NCBI GenBank assembly: GCA_019310865.1
Contig: JAFDDL010000007.1
Location: 8,075-36,287, forward strand
Length of the DNA stretch: 28,213 nt
From: Deltaproteobacteria bacterium
Lineage (GTDB): Bacteria > Desulfobacterota > Desulfobacteria > Desulfobacterales > JAFDDL01
Reading direction: 5' to 3'
Shown: one piece after another, positions 1 through 7,210 of the stretch
Layout: each line of letters starts with the position of its first letter
Numbering within the stretch: position 1 is the stretch's first letter
Position numbers and translations under genes: made by a program
Notes under the pieces: model-generated
Told to the model about the DNA's origin: nothing
What the model saw: only the letters and a program-made list of their open reading frames with translations
Databases searched by the model: none

Positions 1-695
1 GTACCATCACCGACACCAACAGTCTCCAACCCGCCAATCACGTTACCTATATCTTGAATCGAATTGATGCCTGAAGACTCCATCATTTGACCGGTCAGCG
101 CATAGATTGAAATTGGCACCTCCTGCAGTTTTCGGGGACGTTTGGATGCGGTAACGATAAGTTCCTCTAACATATAATCGCCGCTGGTTTCGCCTTCAGC
201 TTTTTCAGCCTCTGGCTCCGACACTTTGTCATGTTGAGTTGCCGTGTCGGTATTTTTCGCCTCTGAAGCAGCTGAGAGCGGTTCCGCTTTTTTATTTGAG
301 GCTGTGGATACATCGGCCTTGGGTTGAGGATCCACCTGCGCTTGTTGGTGGTCTTTTAGTATGGCTATTGTTTCTTCGCCGGTTTGCTCAAAAACCAGCC
401 CAGTATCTTTCAGCATGATTTCTAGGGCCTGAATCGGAGAGTATCGTCCGGCGACTTTATTGACTTCAATCACACCTAGATCTTCGAATTTATATACCAG
501 GCTTAAATCTGTCTGGTCGGCAAACTTTTTCAGAGCGGATTTAACATTTTGAGGTGGAATCCTGAACGAAAATCGATCATCTCCACTATAGGCGTTCGTG
601 TTCAATGTTAAAATCATACTGACCAGGATGAAAGTGATGATCTGGAACTTACTAAGGAAACAACCCTTGCCGATCGTTACACATTTTGGGAACAT
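1..695 (-). CDS. TonB-dependent receptor with N-terminal STN signalling domain (partial, 3' end outside window)
   Basis: This is the N-terminal part (about 231 residues) of an outer-membrane receptor. Reading the minus strand from the ATG at 695, the order is: a signal-peptide-like hydrophobic stretch (about residues 14-36), an STN domain of about 70 residues starting near FSFRIPPQNVKSALKKFA, a polar linker rich in Ala, Glu and Lys, then the start of the plug domain with the TonB-box-like LEELIVTASKRPRKLQEVPIS. The reading frame stays open to the window edge. An in-frame ATG lies at 707, but GGAGG five bases before 695 favours the downstream start. In FecA-type transducers the STN domain contacts FecR, and the genes at 1142-2885 encode that partner, so this receptor probably signals substrate binding to them. 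The substrate cannot be read from this fragment. Family assignment is firm; the signalling role is inference from domain and context. Confidence 0.9.
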   Translation of the reverse strand, partial: MFPKCVTIGKGCFLSKFQIITFILVSMILTLNTNAYSGDDRFSFRIPPQNVKSALKKFADQTDLSLVYKFEDLGVIEVNKVAGRYSPIQALEIMLKDTGLVFEQTGEETIAILKDHQQAQVDPQPKADVSTASNKKAEPLSAASEAKNTDTATQHDKVSEPEAEKAEGETSGDYMLEELIVTASKRPRKLQEVPISIYALTGQMMESSGINSIQDIGNVIGGLETVGVGDG

Positions 696-1141
696 CTCGT
701 CCTCCATTAGTTTTCTAAGATTAATAAACCAAATGTAATGTCTTGACCAAAACTGGAAACAGGCGCCGATTCCTACTCATAAAACGTTTCACCTATTGAT
801 TTTTGCACCATTTTTTTTGATCAATCTGGTTATCTTTTAAAATTCAGTATGTTGTGAGAAAAAAATTTAACATTTTCCCTTAGTAAGCCTCGCCCTGCGC
901 GGAGATGGTTCCTTCGTGAATGCCGGATTTAAATTACAACGAAACATTTTTTCCATTTTGTTGGTGCAAATCAATGGTGGTCGTACGTTTTATATATAGG
1001 GTGGTGGTATAGGGTGGTGGTATAAACAGATTACGCCACCCTATAGGAAGGTATCAGAGACTGATAAGCGGTTTGCCTCCTTGCATATCGTCTGGTTATG
1101 GGTTATTAGTTAAAGGGACTGGTCCAATTCAGATATCTGAC
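696..1141. other. Divergent intergenic region between the receptor and the ECF sigma gene
   Basis: No convincing gene lies in these 446 bases. The region is AT-rich and must hold the promoters of the receptor (leftward) and of the sigma-factor gene (rightward). It contains a tandem and inverted repeat at 995-1045, listed separately, and one TTGATCAATC motif at 817-826 that recurs in other intergenic regions of this window. The sigma-factor frame is open upstream to a TTG at 1073, so the exact right boundary depends on which start is used. I see no sigma-54 -24/-12 signature here, unlike the other two receptor promoters. Confidence 0.6.
995..1045. repeat. Tandem 13-mer plus inverted copy upstream of the sigma gene
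   Basis: The 13-mer TATAGGGTGGTGG occurs twice back to back (995-1007 and 1008-1020). Its first ten bases recur as the reverse complement CCACCCTATA at 1036-1045. Either direct copy can therefore pair with the inverted copy, giving two alternative hairpins. It lies about 100-150 bases upstream of the chosen sigma-factor ATG, a reasonable place for an operator or a 5'-leader structure. The repeat is seen directly; any function is inference. Confidence 0.6.
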
Positions 1142-1777
1142 ATGGTAGCGAAAATAAACAACAGGGCAACAGCATTGAAAACGACGGACAACCAACTAGA
1201 AATGGGGTCGCCTAAACCGTCTTCTGTGCTTGCGCCGCAAACGAGCCAACAGTTGAACAAGCAAATAAACGAAGCGCTTGATGCCCTCTACAGAAAACAT
1301 AACTCAAGCCTTCGGGCGTTCATTTCACAAAAACTCAATTCAAATGAAGAAATTGATGATGTGATCCAGGAGGTCTATTATCGTCTGATTCGACACCCTA
1401 GGCTCAACGAGTTGGAACTGAGCTTCTCACTGTTGTGCAAAATAGCAGCGAATATCATAATAGATTGTTGTCGCAAAGAAAAGGTCCGCGCGATAAATAC
1501 CCGAGTTTCTTTTGATGAACTTGAAATAAAATCACCCATGCCGTCACCCGAACAGATGTTAAATTCAAAAGAGGGAATTGCCATCATCAGGGACGCAATT
1601 CAAAGGCTGGATAAAAAAAGCCGGCAGGCGATTATCCTGCACCGTTTCAAGGGTATGACCTATAAAAAGATCGGCAAGGAAATGGGTATATCGATCAGCA
1701 TGGTAAGAAAGCATATTGTGAAGGCCTTACGCCAAATATCGAAAGAAGTTGAAGAGTCTTATGAAAAAAGAGCCTGA
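1142..1777 (+). CDS. ECF-family RNA polymerase sigma factor (FecI-like)
   Basis: The product is about 211 residues. Region 2 is visible around YRKHNSSLRAFI and EEIDDVIQEVYYRLIRHP, where ECF factors bind core polymerase and the -10 element. Region 4 is the HTH DKKSRQAIILHRFKGMTYKKIGKE followed by ISMVRKHIVKAL. It should direct polymerase to the receptor promoter when the FecR-type partner relays a surface signal. The frame is open from a TTG at 1073, but I prefer the first ATG (1142); a further ATG at 1202 still precedes the conserved domain, and none of the three has a strong ribosome-binding site. The gene overlaps the FecR-type gene by 17 bases, typical of fecI-fecR pairs. An acidic and polar N-terminal extension of about 35 residues before region 2 is longer than in FecI itself. 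Confidence 0.88.
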   Translation: MVAKINNRATALKTTDNQLEMGSPKPSSVLAPQTSQQLNKQINEALDALYRKHNSSLRAFISQKLNSNEEIDDVIQEVYYRLIRHPRLNELELSFSLLCKIAANIIIDCCRKEKVRAINTRVSFDELEIKSPMPSPEQMLNSKEGIAIIRDAIQRLDKKSRQAIILHRFKGMTYKKIGKEMGISISMVRKHIVKALRQISKEVEESYEKRA

Positions 1778-2885
1778 AAAACATAAAATCGACGATACAA
1801 AATTAACGGAAGCCGGTGAATGGGTTTTGGAAATGCATTCGGATTCCACATTAACTAAGCCTGTGGACAGGTTAAAGGACTGGCTTTCCCAGGATCCTAT
1901 AAACGAGTCGAAACTGGATCTGGTAAATTCCGTGTGGAATTGCCTTGATGAACTGAAAGATGATCCCCTGACTGTTCAAACGATCGAAAAAAGTATGGCA
2001 AGGGAACGAGTCGTCTCAAAAGAATCATGGTTTAAAAAGCTCAATATGCGTTTCCCTCGAATCCGATACGCGGCAGTGGCCGTCACGGTTCTGCTGACCA
2101 TCGGAGCCATTTTGTTGACAGGATCCAATGTTTCCGTTGATGAGAGGTTTCGAACCGCCACGGGCGAACAAAAAAAGATCTTACTCTCTGATGGATCCAC
2201 GATTCATCTTGACACAAACACCATTGTCACAACGTCTTATAGCAAAATTCTACGTCACATTGAACTCGATATGGGTCAGGCCTTGTTTTCCGTTGCTCAC
2301 GAACCGGATCGCCCGTTCATCGTTACCTCGGGTCAGATCACGGTTCGCGCCATCGGTACGGAGTTTAACGTCTACAAGAGAAAAGAGGGTAAAGTCTACA
2401 TCGCCGTATCAAAAGGGTGTGTCCAGGTTAGCCGGGAAGCGGAGGCCGCTCCTCCGATGAATGTCGTTTCCCTGTCGAAGGAAGTTCCCCCGCCATCAAC
2501 AGTGACTCAAAAACACGCCACTGCCTCACCACCTGTGCGCCGTCACTTGTACAGTGAGATAGTTAGATCGGGCCAGGAAATTGTGGTTGACGAACAAGAA
2601 ACCGACTTTGACGTAAAGCCTGCTGACACGAGCAGGATCAGTGCATGGAAGGATGGCCGGTTGGATTTTGAGGATATGCTCTTACCCGATGTCATAGACG
2701 AACTCAACCGCTACCTGACACAAAAGTTCGTCATTGTCGATGAACGACTGACTGACGTCACTATCAGCCTGTATTTCAAGATTAGCAATCAAAAGGATTT
2801 TATCCACACGCTCGCAAAGGTGCTCCCCATTACATATCACATCACTGCCGATGGGCGCGTTGAGATTTCGAAAAAAGAGGTCTGA
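1761..2885 (+). CDS. FecR-family anti-sigma / signal-transducing membrane protein
   Basis: The product is about 374 residues. In order: a cytoplasmic DUF4880-type segment (EAGEWVLEMHSDST then RLKDWLSQDPINESKLDLV), a single membrane helix (YAAVAVTVLLTIGAILLTG, near residues 97-115), the periplasmic FecR domain (LLSDGSTIHLDTNT, then IELDMGQALFSVAHEPDRPF and VRAIGTEFNVY), a Pro/Thr-rich linker, and a C-terminal STN-like segment (LPDVIDELNRY then TDVTISLYFKI). In the FecIRA model this protein senses the loaded receptor in the periplasm and controls the sigma factor in the cytoplasm. I use the ATG at 1761 rather than a TTG at 1749. It overlaps the upstream stop by 17 bases, so the two are surely co-translated. 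Domain order is complete and no key segment is missing. Confidence 0.9.
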   Translation: MKKEPEKHKIDDTKLTEAGEWVLEMHSDSTLTKPVDRLKDWLSQDPINESKLDLVNSVWNCLDELKDDPLTVQTIEKSMARERVVSKESWFKKLNMRFPRIRYAAVAVTVLLTIGAILLTGSNVSVDERFRTATGEQKKILLSDGSTIHLDTNTIVTTSYSKILRHIELDMGQALFSVAHEPDRPFIVTSGQITVRAIGTEFNVYKRKEGKVYIAVSKGCVQVSREAEAAPPMNVVSLSKEVPPPSTVTQKHATASPPVRRHLYSEIVRSGQEIVVDEQETDFDVKPADTSRISAWKDGRLDFEDMLLPDVIDELNRYLTQKFVIVDERLTDVTISLYFKISNQKDFIHTLAKVLPITYHITADGRVEISKKEV

Positions 2886-3237
2886 ATCTGCTCGATATCC
2901 AAAACATCGTATTCTGAAATATAGTGATTATTTTGATGCCTTAAAATGGTAAGTGGCTTTGTGATAGCCATTTTCGATCCATGCTAGCATCGATTTCAAC
3001 GTTTAGTGAAACATAAAGCATGGGGCGCTTTTGGAATTCAGCGCCGCCGCCGATCTTGGTCGGTTTGAACTGAGGAGCAAGCTGTGCCATTTTGGCGAAG
3101 TTCCATAAGAGAAATAGGAGTTGTCAAACAGCCAATCAATTCGAACAGACTTGATCTACAGGGCTTTTTACGAAGACGCGCAGGCACATACGAATCCCGC
3201 GAAATCATACGGGCCTGTGCTAACCGGATAGGCATGG
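2886..3237. other. Intergenic region after the FecR-type gene
   Basis: Nothing here is convincingly coding. A weak hairpin lies at 2954-2970 (TGGCT, seven-base loop, AGCCA) and is followed by four T, which could end the sigma/FecR transcript; flanking AAAATGG/CCATTTT arms (2943-2949 and 2968-2974) offer an alternative fold. A ten-base palindrome ATGCTAGCAT occurs at 2981-2990. A 65-codon open frame on the minus strand (3038-3235) is Arg/Cys-rich and without recognisable motifs; I do not call it a gene. Confidence 0.5.
2954..2974 (+). terminator. Possible weak terminator after the FecR-type gene
   Basis: A five-base stem TGGCT/AGCCA with a seven-base loop is followed by TTTT. It is short and not GC-rich, so this is only a candidate for the end of the sigma-FecR transcript. 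Confidence 0.3.
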
Positions 3238-3546
3238 TTAGTTAATTACAGAGGCAATATTTTTCTTAGTTGCACCCATTGCCAACAAAGATTTTATAAG
3301 GAGGTCCAATGACACGGACGGATCTCCTTGTTCCATCTTTGCGACTCGGGATTGACTGGATCCGATAATCTTGGCCAACTGGATTTGTGTCATCTGTTCT
3401 TTCTTGCGGCGCATAGCCAATTCACGGCTGAGGGCTAATTTCAATTCAATGTATTCCACCTCTTGTTCGCTCAAACCAAGGAATTCATCCACGGATCCAA
3501 CCCTATATCCTTTGGCCTCAAGAAGTCTTTTCTTTTTTTTATCCAT
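3238..3546 (-). CDS. XRE-family HTH antitoxin
   Basis: The product has 102 residues. The helix-turn-helix of the Xre/HigA class is visible in MTQIQLAKIIGSSQSRVAKMEQGDPSVSLDLLIKSLLAMG (roughly residues 52-91, quoted here as a continuous conserved region by its key parts MTQIQLAKII, SQSRVAKMEQG and SLDLLIKSL). The N-terminal half is charged and probably mediates toxin binding. It lies two bases after the stop of the toxin gene upstream, the toxin-first order typical of higBA. It should neutralise that toxin and repress the shared promoter, where a perfect palindrome is present at 3906-3921. HTH assignment is firm; antitoxin role rests on the pairing. Confidence 0.85.
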   Translation of the reverse strand: MDKKKKRLLEAKGYRVGSVDEFLGLSEQEVEYIELKLALSRELAMRRKKEQMTQIQLAKIIGSSQSRVAKMEQGDPSVSLDLLIKSLLAMGATKKNIASVIN

Positions 3547-3548
3547 TT

Positions 3549-3893
3549 TTAATCCCCCTTTATGTCTGTCTCATAACGCTTAATTCTTTCTTTGCAGACG
3601 CTGATTACGAATTTTGGGGTCTGATTTGTTTTTTTATTAAAAACTTCAAGTATCAAAATCAAGTCTGAATAAATCCGATAAACAATCCGCCACGTCACAT
3701 CCTCATCATTTATTCTCAATTCATGGCATCGGGTGCCAATCGTCGGCATCGGCCGCGAATGCGGTAATACGAGTTTTATGCCCTTTTGAAGTTGGCGGAG
3801 CAGGTAGCCTGCCTCAATCCTCGCATTTTGCGAAAACGGTGGTGTTGTTATTTCACCGTGGAGCCAAACTAATGGTTTGTCATTGGGACTCAT
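3549..3893 (-). CDS. HigB/RelE-superfamily toxin (phage Gp49-like)
   Basis: The product has 114 residues and reads as a phage-derived Gp49-like/HigB-type protein: an N-terminal WLHGEITTPPFS segment, the helix EAGYLLRQLQKGIKL, then the strand-forming core CHELRINDEDVTWRIVYRI and LILILEVFNKKTNQTP with its characteristic basic residues, and a basic C-terminal helix. Proteins of this family are usually ribosome-dependent mRNA endonucleases, with basic residues in the strands binding RNA. The ATG at 3893 is the only sensible start. The antitoxin follows after two bases. A promoter with an operator palindrome lies directly upstream. Confidence 0.85.
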   Translation of the reverse strand: MSPNDKPLVWLHGEITTPPFSQNARIEAGYLLRQLQKGIKLVLPHSRPMPTIGTRCHELRINDEDVTWRIVYRIYSDLILILEVFNKKTNQTPKFVISVCKERIKRYETDIKGD

Positions 3894-3900
3894 GCTTTAT

Positions 3901-3929
3901 TGAATATGTCAGAACTGACATTTTGTCAA
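3901..3929 (-). promoter_or_regulatory. Promoter and operator of the HTH/HigB-type pair
   Basis: On the minus strand a perfect TTGACA (3929-3924) is followed by 17 bases and TATTCA (3906-3901). A 7-2-7 perfect palindrome, ATGTCAG-AA-CTGACAT at 3906-3921, fills the space between the -35 and -10 boxes. A repressor bound there would block polymerase, as expected for autoregulation by the toxin-antitoxin complex. The toxin ATG is eight bases downstream, so the untranslated leader would be short or absent. Confidence 0.65.
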
Positions 3930-4384
3930 GCGTTATCATTTCACAATATCGAAGGGGCTTGAAGCTTTCGTGTGATCAAAAACATAACATCTTTATGGCC
4001 TCTGCTTGTCAAGAATAAAAGTCCTTATAAATCGAGGGAGGCGGGGCTATATTCATACGAATCTTTCATTCGATAAGCGACACTATCATCAGTGCTACAA
4101 AATAAAGAAAGAGCATCGCTTCAATGGGCCCGAGGTGCCCGGGTGCCCGAGGTTCGGACCATGGACCATGCCTGAGTGCAGCTTTTTAATATCCGTTTCA
4201 GCGATTTTATTAATCGTTTTCCCCAGTTTTTCGGAAAAGATCTTGAGAAAATAATGTGCCGGTAGAGGATTGCAAATCTATCTATAATTTCTTGACATGA
4301 AAGGGGTTACATTTTAGTATAAATAAATAGTTTTTTGTAGATATATTCATGTTATAGTAGCTCATTAAAGAAAATGATAAGAAA
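3930..4384. other. Intergenic region with a small GC-rich patch
   Basis: I see no gene here apart from the promoter at 4292-4320. An 82-codon open frame at 4006-4254 has no recognisable domain and runs through a GC-rich patch (4125-4165) in AT-rich surroundings, where GCCCGAGGT is repeated (4128-4136 and 4145-4153). The patch looks like a small repeat element rather than coding sequence. Confidence 0.45.
4292..4320 (+). promoter_or_regulatory. Sigma-70-type promoter for the RHH antitoxin gene
   Basis: TTGACA at 4292-4297 and TAGTAT at 4315-4320 are separated by the ideal 17 bases. The next gene starts at 4385, giving a leader of roughly 55 bases. Confidence 0.6.
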
Positions 4385-4690
4385 ATGAAACAGGCAAGAC
4401 AAAAACAACCTCAGATATCGGCACACGTGAGTGAAGGAACAAAATCGAAATTGGATCGCCCTTCTCAAGCGCGAGGGATGCGAAAAGCATTTGTTTTGGA
4501 ACAGGCCCTTTTATACCACTTTCGAGCCCTCGAGGAATTGCCGGAAGAGGCGTTTCTTCCCCAACGACTGGTGTTATCTCAGAACTCCTTTAATAAATTA
4601 GCTGAATTTGTGGACAATCCTCCCTATCCCACAGGAGCCATGCAGGAGTTGATGGATGGAGTATCAGATAAGACCGTTGCGAAAAAATGA
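4385..4690 (+). CDS. Ribbon-helix-helix antitoxin, DUF1778/TacA-like
   Basis: The product has 101 residues. The N-terminal half, QISAHVSEGTKSKLDR then GMRKAFVLEQALLYHFRALEELPEE, fits the ribbon-helix-helix fold with a beta strand followed by two helices. The C-terminal half, LPQRLVLSQNSF then PPYPTGAMQELM, is the toxin-wrapping tail seen in TacA-type partners of GNAT toxins. The next frame starts inside it at 4656, the usual overlap of this toxin-antitoxin class, and begins with a GNAT N-terminus. Because that toxin is cut short, this antitoxin has probably lost its local partner. It might still bind its own promoter or toxins encoded elsewhere. Confidence 0.75.
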   Translation: MKQARQKQPQISAHVSEGTKSKLDRPSQARGMRKAFVLEQALLYHFRALEELPEEAFLPQRLVLSQNSFNKLAEFVDNPPYPTGAMQELMDGVSDKTVAKK

Positions 4691-4740
4691 CAACCGGAAA
4701 GGGTTTGAAAGCGGTCAGGCGGATTTGGATCAATTTTTAC
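4656..4740 (+). pseudogene. Truncated GNAT acetyltransferase toxin (TacT-like N-terminus)
   Basis: Starting at the ATG at 4656, overlapping the antitoxin by 35 bases, the frame reads YQIRPLRKNDNRKGFESG followed by QADLDQFLQ, which resembles the first 30 residues of TacT-type GNAT toxins (domain start, then the segment before helix 1). The similarity stops near 4740, where the acetyl-CoA-binding core should follow. Beyond that point the DNA instead encodes RidA in another frame. The open frame runs on to 4862, but that tail is a meaningless reading of the RidA sequence. The toxin must be inactive. Confidence 0.65.
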
Positions 4741-4741
4741 A

Positions 4742-4960
4742 GACAATGCGCCCAAACCAGCCGGACATTATTCCCAAGCCATCGAGCACGACGGGCTGCT
4801 TTATGTGTCCGGCCAGTTGTCGATTAACCCCCATACGGGTCCCATCGACTCAAAATCCATAAGGGATCAGGCCCAACTTGTTCTCCAAAATCTCAAGGCC
4901 ATATTAGAGGCTGAAATAATCACAACATACCGTTCCAATGAAGAAGGGACAATCACATGA
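4742..4960 (+). pseudogene. RidA-family (YjgF/Rid) fragment, N-terminal half
   Basis: In the frame ending with TGA at 4958-4960 the sequence reads APKPAGHYSQAIEHDGLLY, then VSGQLSINPHTGPID and RDQAQLVLQNLKAILEA, a very typical N-terminal half of a RidA enamine/imine deaminase. Then it runs into an unrelated short tail and stops. The second half, with the conserved Arg and Glu of the active site, is missing, and no start codon precedes it because it is fused to the GNAT remnant. Its stop overlaps the ATG of the amidohydrolase (ATGA at 4957-4960). Rid genes often neighbour D-aminoacylases, so an intact copy may once have been coupled to the next gene. Confidence 0.75.
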
Positions 4961-6687
4961 CGACTCAGATTGACTTGCTGATTAAAAACACGTTGATAGT
5001 AGATGGCAGCGGAAATACGCCTTTTATCGGTGACATTGCCGTCCAGGGCGACAAGGTATTTGCCGTGGGCACGACCCCACTTGACGCATCTCATATTATT
5101 GACGGCACGGGCCTGGTGACTTGTCCGGGATTCATTGATCCGCACAGCCATGCCGATATGGCTATTCTAACCCATCCGCCTGCGGAAAACCTGGTCATGC
5201 AGGGGATCACCACCTTTATCGGCGGAAACTGTGGGATGAGCTGGGCCCCTTTCAAAAAAAGCGCCTATTTCGAAGAACTGATGACTTTTACCGGATCGGG
5301 CATGACTGTTAACTGGGAATCATTCCCGCAATGGCTCTCAACGGTTGAAAAAACCGATATTGCGCTGAATTATGTGCCGTTTGTCGGCCACCAAGCCATT
5401 CGCGTGTCAGTAATGGGAGACGATTTTAAACGGCTCGCGACCCCTGAAGAGATAGAGAAAATGAAAGTGATTGTGGCCGAGAGCATGGAAAGCGGCGCCT
5501 TCGGCCTGACCAGCTTTGCGGATCCCGGTCCGGGTGAATATGCCTCGCGTGACGAATTGGTTGCATTGGCAACGGTCGCCCAACAATATAACGGCCTATA
5601 TATGCCCCACACGCGACATATACAAAGCCAGTGGCCGTCAGATAACCCGGAAGAATATGGGTATGGCATTTTCCACGGTCCGATTGAAGATGTGTGGGTG
5701 GGTCGATACCGTGGTTATCTGGAGGCGATTGAGATTAGCCAAAAAGCTGGGATTCCACTGCACATCGTTCATCTGGCAACGGCATTTCGGTTTCCTCAAC
5801 CCCATCCCGGTTACCTGGATGGGGCGGCTGCTCAAGCGACGCTGGAGATAATAGACGATGCCGGGAAACAAGGAATTGATGTGAGTTTTGATGTCATTCC
5901 CTGCAGTTCAAGCATTGCCGGCAAAATGCCGCTGATCCAATCCTTTGCTCAGTGGTTGGGCGAATCGGGAAATGAAGGGCTGGTAAAAAAGCTTGAGACG
6001 GATGAATTCAGGAAAGAATTTCATCGGGTTTACGAAATGGGCCGTTTTAAGGTCGGGATGGTTCATACCAAAGCCGATCCATACTGGATGAACCGATTTA
6101 AGGTACTATCGTGTAATAACGAGAAATATGAAGAAATGACTATCGGAGAGATTGCGGGTGCCAAAAAAGTTCATCCGGTGGATGCACTAGTAGAGCTTTT
6201 AGTTGAAGATCCTGAAACACAATGGGTCCAATTTGAAGATGACAGGGATATGCCGGCTGCCATGCCGATTTTTCTCACGCATCCACTTGCCATGCCCTGT
6301 ACGGACACCATTTACGTTTTACCGGTCAATACAACCGATGCCTCTGAAATTTCGATTTATGGTATGTCGCCCATCATGTTCGGTTTGTACCCCCATTACA
6401 TCGGAACTTTCGTTAGAGATGAGCGTGTTCTCAGCCTTGAGGAGGCTATCAAAAAGGCGACTTCTATGCCGGCAAAACGCTTTGGCATCCAAAATAGAGG
6501 AATGCTGGAGCCCGGGGCTTATGCCGATATCGTTGTATTTGATCTGGAAAGCATTCGGATGAAAGGTGACTTCATGAATCCTGCGAAAGCGCCGGATGGC
6601 ATCAAATTTACCATTATCAATGGTAAGATCGTATATGACGGAAAGGCACACACCGGGGCATTGCCCGGACGCGTCATTCGGCGCTAA
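4957..6687 (+). CDS. D-aminoacylase / N-acyl-D-amino-acid deacylase family amidohydrolase
   Basis: The product has 576 residues, close to the usual length of this family. The amidohydrolase fold is marked by the metal-binding HxH in PGFIDPHSHAD (His63, His65), a conserved Cys in GGNCGMS (Cys92, a metal-ligand position in D-aminoacylase), further candidate His in MPHTRH and LHIVHL, and the C-terminal ATSMPAKRFGIQNRGMLEPGAYAD segment that closes the beta-sandwich. Enzymes of this group hydrolyse N-acyl-D-amino acids or related cyclic amides in the cytoplasm. The exact substrate cannot be read. Start: ATG at 4957 with AAGGGA eight bases upstream. It follows the RidA remnant with a four-base overlap and has no close downstream partner. 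Confidence 0.85.
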   Translation: MTTQIDLLIKNTLIVDGSGNTPFIGDIAVQGDKVFAVGTTPLDASHIIDGTGLVTCPGFIDPHSHADMAILTHPPAENLVMQGITTFIGGNCGMSWAPFKKSAYFEELMTFTGSGMTVNWESFPQWLSTVEKTDIALNYVPFVGHQAIRVSVMGDDFKRLATPEEIEKMKVIVAESMESGAFGLTSFADPGPGEYASRDELVALATVAQQYNGLYMPHTRHIQSQWPSDNPEEYGYGIFHGPIEDVWVGRYRGYLEAIEISQKAGIPLHIVHLATAFRFPQPHPGYLDGAAAQATLEIIDDAGKQGIDVSFDVIPCSSSIAGKMPLIQSFAQWLGESGNEGLVKKLETDEFRKEFHRVYEMGRFKVGMVHTKADPYWMNRFKVLSCNNEKYEEMTIGEIAGAKKVHPVDALVELLVEDPETQWVQFEDDRDMPAAMPIFLTHPLAMPCTDTIYVLPVNTTDASEISIYGMSPIMFGLYPHYIGTFVRDERVLSLEEAIKKATSMPAKRFGIQNRGMLEPGAYADIVVFDLESIRMKGDFMNPAKAPDGIKFTIINGKIVYDGKAHTGALPGRVIRR

Positions 6688-6700
6688 TGGAAGTGGAAGG

Positions 6701-6752
6701 GTCAAATCTTCATTCTTGACAAAACATACAAATTTGTCTGTTCAGATTTGAC
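6701..6752. repeat. Nested inverted repeat downstream of the amidohydrolase
   Basis: GTCAAATCT (6701-6709) pairs perfectly with AGATTTGAC (6744-6752). Inside it GACAAA (6718-6723) pairs with TTTGTC (6733-6738). The result is a two-tier hairpin with an internal bulge. It starts 13 bases after the amidohydrolase stop codon. It lacks a GC-rich stem and a T run, so it is not a classical terminator; RNA stabilisation, a protein-binding site or a mobile-element end are alternatives. Confidence 0.5.
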
Positions 6753-7210
6753 AGAAAAATTCTGAGGATGTCTTACTTATCTTTATTTTGTTCAACAACC
6801 CTATAGACTTTTTGAAGTCTTTCGGTAGCGTTACCATAGAAGTTTTGCCTCAACTGTTTGAGCGCCTTTGCCGGAAGCATGCTTCTCTAATTGAAAAAGT
6901 ATTGATTCTCGGTAAAAACCGGCAGCAAAAGCATAAACCGCCATGCCTATTTCGACCACATCCTCACAGCGTATGATTTGTTTGCTTAAAATTTGCGAAA
7001 CGCATTGATCTTGATGTGTTAATTTGGTCGTGATTATGATGATGAAACTGGGTGATGCTTTTCGTTTCGTGCTTGCCGCGGTGGCAATGTAATTTTTAGG
7101 CAAGTTCAGTAACACTCAGCCCGTTTCGGGCCGCTGCAAGCGTCTTTATGATGGCTTTGTTAAAAGCTGAATGCTCAAACAACGAATCATACAGAATAAA
7201 TGTATCACAG
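6753..7210. other. Gene-free stretch with a decayed frame
   Basis: No intact gene is evident. Open frames at 6788-6976 (plus) and 6831-7115 (minus) are short and show no domain. The right end holds a recognisable scrap of an ATPase on the minus strand (listed separately); the rest of this stretch may be its degraded continuation, as several frames contain short plausible pieces interrupted by stops. Confidence 0.4.
7096..7200 (-). pseudogene. Scrap of an AAA-family ATPase (DUF234-like C-terminal region)
   Basis: On the minus strand the 34-codon segment reads YDSLFEHSAFNKAIIKTL, then AAARNGLSVTEL and a stop. This resembles the region after the ATPase core of archaeal/bacterial AAA proteins, where a phrase like LYxSLF is followed by a winged helix with GLTREEL. 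No start, no Walker motifs and no continuous frame remain. The identification is by eye from one short motif and is tentative. Confidence 0.35.

Noticed and set aside
3038..3235. Minus-strand open frame of 65 codons before the antitoxin end
   Set aside because: No motif or ribosome-binding site; Arg- and Cys-rich sequence suggests non-coding DNA. A relic of an unknown element cannot be excluded.
4006..4254. Open frame of 82 codons
   Set aside because: It has no ribosome-binding site and no recognisable domain, and passes through a repetitive GC-rich patch.
6319..6705. Minus-strand open frame of 128 codons
   Set aside because: It is antisense to the conserved C-terminus of the amidohydrolase.
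6831..7115. Minus-strand open frame of 94 codons
   Set aside because: It is in a different frame from the recognisable ATPase scrap at 7096-7200 and shows no domain.
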